The translations under genes and the position numbers were made by a program. A DNA stretch of 64,000 nucleotides from Anoplopoma fimbria (lineage: Eukaryota; Chordata; Actinopteri; Perciformes; Anoplopomatidae), in assembly GCF_027596085.1 (NCBI RefSeq), contig NC_072459.1, forward strand, positions 22,248,728 to 22,312,727, read 5' to 3'. Each line of letters opens with the position of its first letter. The first letter of the stretch is position 1. The notes under the pieces are model-generated. The model was not told the origin of the DNA. It saw only the letters and a list, made by a program, of their open reading frames with translations, and searched no databases. Below are positions 55,481-64,000 of the stretch, in pieces.

Positions 55481-58451
55481 TGCTTTTTGTCGCTTTTGTT
55501 TGCCCAAAAATGCACGCAGGCACTGTTACATGCACTGCACTTATCACATCCGTACACTAGATGGCCAACTGAGAACACGTAAATGCACACTTATGATTGT
55601 TTACATCTGCTATTAATGTTTTTTTCATGCTCATTGTCATGTTTCAGATAGTAAATAGTTTAAGTCAAATTACATTTTTTTTTTTTTTTTTTTTTACTTT
55701 TACTCCTGGTCTCTGTTGTATTTCTTGTGGTTTAGGCTATAATGGTTACCAACCTTTTCTTTAGACATACCCATACTGTGTATGAGAACCCCCCACAGCT
55801 CTGTCAAACGAACTCTAGTAACCCTTCAACAACGCCACATGTCATATTTCAAATGTGTACATTTGCATTTTTAAGAAAAAAGGATTTTATTTAACTCAAC
55901 AGAACTAGGTTTTTCTAATGTCATCGTCACTATGATGGACTAATTTAAACTCAATTAATTAAATAAATAAACAACAGTAATCAAAAATCCTTATAGCCCT
56001 AGCACATCTATTTCCCGAATACAGTGATACTGTACTAACTGTATAAAAGTGGATGTTGTTACGTTTGTCATACACCTGAACTGTCAATGTTTTGGTTTGG
56101 TCAAGTTTTCCTTTGTTTCAGCCATTAATCCCTCTTTATTTCAACCATGCATCTGTTAGAAAACTATAAACGCTATCAACCCTATATCCATTATTTTTAG
56201 CTAACTAGTGTGTAGGCCTATACATTACTTCTAGCTACAGTTATCTATTCCAACTTTTTATCCATTAGTGTCTTTTAGCTAACTTTTTTAACTGTTTATC
56301 CATTACTTTTAGCTAACACAATCTATTCAAACCATTTATCCATTACCTTCTTTTAGCCAACTTTTTAACTGTTTAGCTAGAGTTATCCATTTCTACTGCT
56401 GCTGTTATTTGTAGTAATGATTTAAAGTAGTAGTGATTAATCTGCTCTTTTTTGTATAGGTATAATGTCTGTCATAAAGATTGACTATGTTGTAATGTTA
56501 TTATGTTGTAAATTCTGTACACATAAATTGCACTTCTGGCCTTCCTGGGAGAGGGATCCCTCCTCTCTTGCTCTCTTCTTCACTTTTTTTGTGTTAAAGG
56601 TTTTTAACACAAAAAAATGAGTTTTTCTTTATCCACTGCAATGGTCCAAGGACATCATAGCCCTCTGAGGCTAATTTGTAATTTGTGATATTTGTATAGA
56701 CAAATTAATTATATTGAATTGAATAATGGCATCCATTTATCCATTATCTTATTTAAGCGTACTTTTTGAACTATTAAATTTAGCTGACTATCTAAACCAT
56801 TTATCTATTTCACAAAGTATCATTTTTTTAAGATTTGGTGGCATCTATCAGTGAAGTTGCAGACTCCAACCAACTGATATGCATATGAATGTAAAATAAC
56901 ATAGAAACACTTTCTTTTTTTGGTTGCGCAACTCCAAATAATTTGCTTATACTCTGCATAACATTTCTTAAGAACAGCGTAACAGCATCCCCAGGGGTAA
57001 CTTACTCCATAATCTCTGATTTTCTGATCTTAGTTTCCAAACACCATCCTCAATCCTCACTGGTTACATCTTGACCCTGACACACAAACACCATCCTCCT
57101 CCTTCCCCTCACTTGATTGTTTCAACACCTGAACAAACATTAAGGTTTATAAGCTATCTGCTATGATTTTGCTGTGTGGGTGACTCCTCATGCCTTGGCC
57201 GAGTTTTAGAGGAACAGTTATCCCAGAATGACCTCCCCCAGCAGACCCATTTTTCTGTGTGATTATGTGTTTGTACAGTTGTGGCTGCCATTAAGCCAAG
57301 ATTTATTGGCTGTTAACACTATGAATATTCTCTATTTAGATCTATTTGTATTGCTCACCTAAAATATTAGGAGTCTTGTGTGACATGGGATATCTTTGCT
57401 GAATCTCGAATAAACCTGACTTGTCTGAAAAATAACTAAAATATTAACAAATACAGGAGACTTTCCAACAACTTTCCCCTCACGGCCTTTTATTGTTTCA
57501 TCCCCTTTTATCACAGTGTTGGTCTTATCTTCGTTTCAAGGCCAAGGGGATGAAGCTGACTTCTTCTGAGCAGCACTCCCTATCAGTGCAGCCACTCTCT
57601 CCTTATCCATGGGCCACAATGACAGCAGGGAAAACCAGGAATGTGTCCCTCGGCTGGCGGGTGACAGCACAACACACACAAAGTTATGTCTGAAATATTA
57701 CATTTCAGCAAAAAATATTTTTTTGTGCTTTGATTCTACCGTAGAAACAAAGCTGTCCAGTGTTCCCCCTTCCCACCGACTAGTCCCGGACCAGAAGCCA
57801 AAAACATGCTCGACTGCAGCTGGAAGAACCTGATTTGGCCTTTAGGAGAAGACAGAAAATCAGTTGCAGCCAACACACTGTTTGTTTTGTTAGGAGGAGC
57901 AGTGAATGTGAAAGGGCTGCACACTGGAAGAACCAGAAACTGTTTACAGAGGCTGAATTGAGGAGGTTGAGATTGTGCATGATTAAAGAGAGAGAGAGTT
58001 GTAGTGGAGGGGGGTGAGAGAGGAACTTCCCCTCATATGCACTTATGGTTCTTTATCAAGGGATACATCAGTAGTTTCAACCTCAATCTTTTTTCAATCA
58101 GGGGTGGAAGGAAGGAGAATGTGGAGGGTGTGTGTATACGTTTTGGGAGAACGAACAGCCAACATCTCATCGGGACATTAGAGGTTAACTCCGGCGCAGT
58201 TTTGAAGCTTTTCATGTTTCCTCAGTCGGTCACCGAAAGGACCCAGTTTTAGCAGGGGCCTGAAAATTCCTTGTCACTTCTTATTAAATTGCAGCCCGAC
58301 GTGCAGTACAGTGGGGCTAGAGGTGGGTGGGTTCACTCTCTGAGAGAGGCCGGCATTGGACAGAAAATGTGCCTTGTACAGTACGCAGCTTCGGTGCTGG
58401 TTAATGTAACAGCAATGCAATAATGTCCTTAGTGGGAGGTCAATGTGTGCA
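55481..58451. other. Intergenic, repeat-derived sequence
   Basis: No gene is recognisable. A T-run lies at 55674-55695. Bases about 55700-57010 look like a larger, decayed copy of the minisatellite element found in mast1: it starts with 'ctcctggtctctgttgt' (also at 20914) and has units such as 'tttatccattacttttagc' around 56100-56430 and 56735-56820. The stretch 57010-58451 shows nothing identifiable. Confidence 0.5.
56500..56724 (+). repeat. Common fish interspersed repeat copy ending in GAATTGAA
   Basis: Bases such as 'tgggagagggatccctcctc', 'gttaaaggttttt', 'agccctctgaggctaatttg' and the terminal 'ttatattgaattgaa' match a dispersed repeat whose 3' end also lies inverted at 34800-34890. 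It is nested within the decayed minisatellite element. Confidence 0.6.
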
Positions 58452-58971
58452 CCAGTGCTGGGAAGTTACGAAGTGCATTTTCCCAAATACAGTACTTAGA
58501 GGCACTTGTACTTCAGAATTTCTCACTTTTTCATACTTAATACTCTACTAGATTTCCGAAGGAAACATCAGCTATATCAAGATCACTATGAAAAAATACA
58601 ATACCAGTGAAAAAGCAGACGTATTGCCAATCAAAGTTCCTTAAAGTATCACACATCAGTATTCATCATGCAGCGTGGTCCCTGTCCCTGTAAGTGTTGT
58701 AGTATTAGATCATTAATGTTGACACATTAACACGTAAGCAGAAGCTGAATGGTGTAGTTGGTCAGGGTGGAACATCTTATTTTATAACCTGATCATGTGT
58801 TTTGTTTGATAAAACATTGTTTTAATGTAATGCAATAAAAGTTAAAAAGTTTCCCTTTGTAGAAGTATAAAGTAGCATAGACGTCAAGTACAGCACAAGT
58901 ACGCCAAATTCTTACTTAAGTACAGCTCTTGAATAAATGTACTTCCACTGGTGGTCACTTTCCACCACTGG
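58452..58971. mobile_element. MITE with CCAGTG.TGG terminal inverted repeats
   Basis: The left end 'ccagtgctgggaagt' (58452) and the reverse complement of 'actttccaccactgg' (to 58971) match at 13 of 15 positions. Internal phrases 'gtacttagaggcacttgtac' and 'cttacttaagtacagctctt' are typical of a very common fish MITE. No ORF. Confidence 0.75.
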
Positions 58972-60634
58972 GTAACATTGTACATTGTACCCCACTACAT
59001 GTATGTGACAGACTTGCAGCAGGTTGAAATATTACGCAAACATTATATGATGATGCAATACATTGTTGTGGTCCCTTTTACAATTTTTTTTTATCAATGA
59101 TCCAATATTTTTGCATAAGTACCAATATAATATAATATATATAATATTCTGATGCAGAACTTTGTTTTTCTTCTCTGTTATTTTTTAGATCTCTCACAAC
59201 CCCTCAGATTTCCCTTGTGACCCTTTTAAGGGGCCCGACCCCTAGAGTGGGAACCACTGCACCGACCTACCTCACTGTATATGAAGTGGTTAAAACTAGC
59301 TCCATTCCCAGCAGCTAAAATGCTCCTCACACATTGCTGTCATTCTTAACAATCAAATAATGCCACATATTATTTTTCTGCAGAATGAGCACTTTTGCTG
59401 TTGATGCTCTGAGGTGAAGGAAAAAGGAAACACTGACTGGCTGTTGTGAGGGTGTCTCACGTGCTCAGGTCAGCCACAACAACACATACTTGCGCGTGTC
59501 TTTTCAACTCTAAATGTTTCTGTGCACATTGGGGCAACACTGAAGGTCAAGCATGATACAATGAACTTGGTAAATACAGACGATCCATGTTATCTGAATG
59601 TATAACCCTTCCTGTGATAGTAACAGGGTCAACACACTGAGACCAACGTCATACTTCCCTAAAGTACTTTATTATTGTTAATGTAGTTCCAACTTCCATT
59701 GATTTGTCCAAAAGAAACATCTGGATTATTACTTATCTGTTATATACCTATATAACTCAGAGGTGTATTCATGAACTATATGACGCTTTCTGTGCTTGGT
59801 TCAAGGTTGCTTGTACTTTATCTCCTCCTCTGATGTAAAGCTCATTGTAAACTATCTTATGGACCCGGCAGAGTTTGAGACTTTGAACCTGAAATAACAT
59901 GTTGTTTTATTTTTTTATTTTTTTATTTTTTATGAGAGGTCACCAACTTCGATTCAGGAAGTACTGATGTGGATATAAAAGCTGCGCTAATGACTTTATG
60001 GACAGTTGTAAGTATCGTATTAGAAAGTCTAACTCACCGTTACAGCTTTTGTAATTTAGTTGATAAAAAAGAATTACATAAAGATAAGAAAAGTCAATTA
60101 TCTCCTTTTCCCACTAAAACATGGCAGTTGTCATAACTGGCCTGAATGAACTGAACCACCGCTTTGTGTTGACCGGGCTGTTGGCTATTTCGATATTTAA
60201 CGAATAGGCCGGCTGCCAATCTTATAGACAGTCACAGGCCACATCTGGGGACAGATTTTGGACTTCAAACCAGTTGATCGGGAACATCTTATTTACTTGG
60301 GAGGGGAAGGGGGGATTTTTTATTTTTTGGAATATTTGAAGAAAAAGCTTTGTTTTTGACAAAAAGTGAAATGTTCTGAGAAAAAAAAGTCATCATATTT
60401 CAAGAAACAAGTCATAATATTATGTGAAACATCTCATTATAGTATGGGAAATAACTCAAAGTATTATGAGAGAAAAAGGCGCATCATTAATATTTTTTAT
60501 TTGTAATTATTATCATTATTGTTCTTTTCTTTTCCTGTACTCACACTGTAGTAACGTCTTCCTGCTCTTCTAAAGGTAAAATCCTAAATTATTTAGTAGT
60601 AAGTTTGTTATTGATGTAACTTTAGCTCATCTAT
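58972..60634. other. Intergenic sequence with a hAT-like MITE end
   Basis: Bases about 59185-59259 end in 'gggcccgacccctagagtgg' followed by 'gaaccactg', the usual right end of the CAGTGGTTCCCA MITE family; the left end is not clear. A (TTTTTA)n-like tract lies at 59905-59932. No gene is seen. Confidence 0.5.
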
Positions 60635-61006
60635 GGGCGGCTGTGGCGTAGTGGAGAGCAAGGTAGTTCTCCAATCAGAGGGTCGGTGGTTCGATACCCG
60701 GCTTCGGCAGTCGATGTGTCCTTGGGCAAGACACTTAACCCCAAGTTGCTCCTGAAGGCCATCGGTGTGGACTGGATGATGAATGTTAGTTAGAGTCTGA
60801 TGGTGGCACCTTGATGGTAGCCTGTCATCATGTTGTCCCGTAACCACAAGGTTGGTGGTTCAAACCCCTCTACAGGCAACATGCTGAGGTGTCCTTGAGC
60901 AAGACACCTAACCCCAAGTTGAATGGGTGAATGATATGTAACATACTACTGACTGTAAGTCGCTTTGGATAAAAGCGTCTGCTAAATGACTGTAATGTAA
61001 TGTAAT
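60635..61006 (+). mobile_element. tRNA-derived SINE, apparently dimeric, with LINE-type 3' tail
   Basis: An A-box-like 'gtggcgtagtgg' (60643-60654) and B-box GGTTCGATACC (60688-60698) form a tRNA-like head. A second B-box-like GGTTCAAACCC lies at 60857-60867. Both halves carry 'gtccttg.gcaagacac.taaccccaagttg'. The tail 'taagtcgctttggataaaag' with 'cgtctgctaaatgactg' and (TAATG)n ends the element and is inverted at 62331-62395. Confidence 0.8.
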
Positions 61007-61335
61007 CTATACATCCCCCATTTAAAAACGGATACATCATACATTTGTTTAATAATACATTTTCGACTTTACTCTTTATTTTTTATTTATTTTTTCAGAA
61101 TATTTCAACTTTATTCTCAAAATCCTAGATTACACCCTCCCCCCCTTGATCTTGACCTTGATTGACCCCTGAGAAACACTCATCCGGGTCTCATAAACCC
61201 CTGGCTACGCCCCTGAATGTATTGGTTCGCCTTCGGGGTGCGTCTCTCCACCCCAATGCCTCCCAGAAAGGGTTAAACATAGTAAATCCATCTCCACAGA
61301 TGCTCCACCCCCCCAATTGTTGGGTCTGTTTGCCT

Positions 61336-61420
61336 CAGAAATCACACCACTCCGGGTCCTCCTCCTCGCAGGGCCCCACACTCGGCCCCACCCACCGCTG
61401 GACCACATTGAAATGGGTCT
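61336..61420 (+). promoter_or_regulatory. ldlr: Sterol-responsive promoter of ldlr: SRE, GC-rich boxes, TATA-like block
   Basis: ATCACACCAC at 61341-61350 fits the SREBP consensus TCACNCCAC and differs by one base from human LDLR SRE-1 as I recall it. It sits in 'aaatcac' context as in human. CT/GC-rich Sp1-like boxes follow (CCTCCTCC at 61358; CCCCACCCA at 61386). ACATTGAAATG at 61405-61415 is identical to the human LDLR TATA-like block, at 64 bp spacing instead of about 39. The element lies 274 bp before the signal-peptide start codon. Known biology: low sterol activates SREBP2, which drives LDLR here. Confidence 0.75.
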
Positions 61421-61623
61421 GATGTTGTTGTCAAACAGTACAGTGCTCCAAGCATCCCTCCACTGATCCTTCCAGCGGGAGCATCTCTGAAGACAGGCAA
61501 CGACGAAAGCCTTTACTCCACCGGTGCAATAAAAGCAGCCAAATCAGTGACAGTGTTCCAGTAACTCCCAGTCAGAACCATTAAAGAGCGCCAGTGTAGA
61601 CGCGTCTCCCAGTGCGGCTGAAC

Positions 61624-61684
61624 ATGGGACAGCCTTGTCACTCACCAATGTTGATGTTTCTCCTCTGCTCCGTTGTTCAGACAA
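61624..61684 (+). CDS. ldlr: First coding exon of ldlr (low-density lipoprotein receptor), partial gene
   Basis: ATG at 61624 opens a 20-codon frame, MGQPCHSPMLMFLLCSVVQT, with a hydrophobic core as in a signal peptide. It stops in phase 1 at a perfect donor, ACAA|GTAAGT (61685). LDLR exon 1 likewise encodes the signal peptide and ends in phase 1, the phase used between LDL-receptor class A modules. The gene directly downstream of smarca4 in the same orientation is LDLR in human, and the upstream promoter has LDLR-type elements. No class A repeat exon (CDG..DC.DGSDE) is seen to the end of the window, so exon 2 must lie beyond it. Confidence 0.65.
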
Positions 61685-64000
61685 GTAAGTCCACCTCTCC
61701 TCCGTTTTTAACTTATTTAAAACTGTATTTTTTTATTTTTTACTTGGCATCCATCTGAAACACATGTAAAACTATTCTTCAGCTTTATGTTTTTTGAAAG
61801 AGGTTTTTATAATACAACATTATAATTAGATAATAAAATAACATTATAATTATTATTCTGAGCTGGTATTTAATCCCTATGGGTTTAAATTGCCCCACTC
61901 CTATGACAGCACCGGCTGCAAGGTGATGGGGGAGGGAGGGTGGAATTGTTCCCAGAATCTAGGTCAAATCTATCCGAATGTCTCACCCATTGTCGGCCCC
62001 GTATTTTCGCATAATTTAATATTCCATATCCATTTACATTACATTACAGTCATGCTTTTTCCAAAACTTAGCAATCAGTGTATTCAACATAGGTATTCAA
62101 GAGAACTTTCACCAGAAGTCATAAGTGCATCTCCTTTCTTAAACAAGCATCTAAAGCATAAACCAGAGCAAAAGTATAGTGCAGAGGCAAATTATCCAAT
62201 AATTGCAACAGACTAATACAGTATAATAAGTTACAAACTATACATTAACCAAATACAAATTCAATAAGTGCAGCAACTGATACAAATCAGTGAGTGCAAA
62301 CTAACATTCATAAGTCAAGCCTTCAGGAGCATTACATTACATTACATTACATTACAGTCATTTAGCAGACGCTTTTATCCAAAGCGACTTACAGGAAGTG
62401 TATTCAACATAGGTATTCAAGAGAACTACTAGTCACCAGAAGTCATAATGCTTTTTTAAAATAGCAATCAGTTGCATATTTCATTTTTTTTCTCCTGTCA
62501 TCCTTGCTGGTTTTTGAATGGAGCTGCATGTTTTTTTGTGTGTGCTTTTTATTCAGTGGCGCTCAACCTCACAGCAGGTTCTGCAGCCAATGAGGTTCGA
62601 GCAGTGTGAATAATGTCTGTGTGTGGAGATGTCAAGTGGGGGTTTCTGAAAAGCTGCTTCTTGGAAGTCGAAAAATGCCTCATGGGAATAGTTTTCTTTT
62701 CTTTTCTTAACAGCATTATTCTTCCCACATGATGCAATATCCAGCCTCATTTGCAGGAAGCTCTCTCTCTCCCATCGGGTTTAACCTGAAACGACCTATA
62801 TCGTTGAAATGAATGGGAAGCCCTCCAACTCCATCCTCCAATGCAAACATTGTCTCCAGCCAGCATTCCTCAACTTTTGGTTGCACACATTGATGTCAGA
62901 CCTGTTTCCAATGTGTGTCGTTTCTTGGAAAACGGTGAGACATGTTGGAACTGGTAGGTTGTCACCCAATCCGCATCAACACACCAGTCATCTGTGTGCA
63001 GCGCTGAAACCTGTCCTGTCCCCCATGTCGGGAAATGTTTGGCCTCCCACACATTTTTGGACAGAGGGACTTTATTTGAGGAAAAAATTCAAGAAATATT
63101 TAGTATGAGCACTTTCCTGTAGCTCTTTCTGCCCATCACCTCATGGCCAATCAATAAAACACGCAAACACACTGGGCGTATTTGTCGTTTCCCCCAGCAT
63201 GGATTTGTACTCAATCAATAGCTCTGCCATTTGGTCGAGGTTGTCTCTCAAGGACGGACCTCCACTGTGCTCATTGAGTAAATAACCAGCGTGAACTTGG
63301 ATTTGGGTGACATGTCATCGGTTTCAGCATATGGGAGACGATCTATAAAGTAACAAGCTCCACCATTCAGGGAAAAAGAGCTTAGAGTTGAATCATTAGA
63401 GAGTTTTCTATTGTTTTACCCACAAGGATATCCCAGTGATAAGACCAGGTTTGTCAACATGAAGCCGAAGACTATCTTTATGGCACGCCCTTTCACATAG
63501 AGCCATAAAGATATGATTGGCTTAACAGCCAGTAGTAGATTTACTACACAGCCGCTATAGTATGTTCACAGAAGAAGAAGTAAAGCCTCTCCTTGTTTAA
63601 ATGAAGTGTCAACTATGACTGATTGCACCAGGTGTTTGACTTCACCGGGAAGCTCTTATGATTTACTATTCCATCAGCCATTCATGGCGATGGATGATTT
63701 ATGATTTATCTTTTACTCCATCCATTCTTACGAGGCATTAACTTATGAAAGCGTAAGTACTTACACATGAATACTTAATTTGAATTTTAAAAAAAGAAAA
63801 TCCTCCACCCACTGTATGATGGTTGCTAAATGCCCAGCTGCTACTTATGTGTTCTGCTGGTGGTAAACAACTCCCTCTGCCCCATTTCAGAAACAGGTGG
63901 CCATCCGGGAGTTGGGAGCCCCCCCTGGGGGCCACAGGGGAGGAATGGGCCCTAGTACCTTTTCATGAAGTGCTGTCTCTCTGATGTACAGTCTAATTGC
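61685..64000. other. Probable ldlr intron 1, repeat fragments, no further exon seen
   Basis: Apart from the LINE fragments at 62034-62455 no element or exon is identified. Open frames here have no splice context. The window ends inside this stretch. Confidence 0.5.
62034..62455 (-). mobile_element. Two LINE 3'UTR fragments with SINE-matching tail
   Basis: Copy one (62034-62320) starts with ATTAC repeats and 'agtcatgctttttccaaa'; copy two (62331-62455) starts with ATTAC repeats, 'cagtcatttagcagacgc' and 'ttatccaaagcgacttac'. Both continue with 'gtattcaacataggtattca'. In copy one 'attgcaacagactaatac' and 'aattcaataagtgcagc' match the 3'UTR of the LINE at 790-893. Reverse-complemented, these are 3' ends of that LINE family without ORF. 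Confidence 0.7.

Noticed and set aside
60635..60710. A functional tRNA gene
   Set aside because: A and B boxes are present but the acceptor and anticodon arms do not fold cleanly, and the unit continues into a SINE body and LINE-type tail.
61162..61422. 86-residue frame overlapping the ldlr promoter
   Set aside because: Overlaps the SRE and TATA-like block; its composition is that of GC-rich non-coding sequence.

Overview
This is a vertebrate nuclear window, almost certainly from a teleost fish. The genes have many short exons with canonical GT..AG junctions. The introns are AT-rich and carry repeats typical of perch-like fishes: L2-like LINE fragments, a tRNA-derived SINE, hAT-like and TTAA-flanked MITEs, and long (TG)n tracts. 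Assignment to teleosts comes from the repeat types and protein similarity; the species cannot be named.

Four genes lie in the same (+) orientation. (1) mast1, a microtubule-associated serine/threonine kinase: 25 coding exons from 7495 to 27825, with the first coding exon not found, then a 3'UTR to about 29790. (2) atg4d, an ATG8-processing cysteine protease: complete CDS in 10 exons, 32198-36306, with a probable 5'UTR exon ending at 30035. (3) smarca4 (BRG1), the SWI/SNF ATPase: complete in 33 coding exons, 41515-54795, with a non-coding first exon ending at 39803. (4) The start of a fourth gene, read as ldlr: an SREBP-type sterol element at 61341, a conserved TATA-like block at 61405, and a signal-peptide exon at 61624-61684 ending in a perfect phase-1 donor. 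Human ATG4D, SMARCA4, LDLR and MAST1 all lie on 19p13 and SMARCA4-LDLR are adjacent, so the order fits.

Two coding exons each appear to lack one base: mast1 in a C-run at 26358-26362, and smarca4 near 44344, giving an in-frame TGA at 44357. Both sit in GC-rich, C-rich sequence with intact homologous reading on either side. Residual assembly indels are the simplest explanation, and an annotation pipeline would truncate or split both genes there.

The rest is intergenic or intronic. Notable items are a threefold ~0.46 kb tandem repeat abutting the smarca4 promoter (38187-39565), a perfect 42-bp palindrome in smarca4 intron 1 (40145-40186), a non-autonomous hAT-like family with an internal ~40-bp minisatellite seen at three loci, a 750-bp TTAA-flanked MITE with long terminal inverted repeats inside the smarca4 bromodomain region, and a SINE whose 3' tail matches the 3' end of a LINE family also present here. 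I see no gene cluster of an unknown kind. The most informative new points are the ldlr promoter, the two indels, the palindrome and the repeat families.
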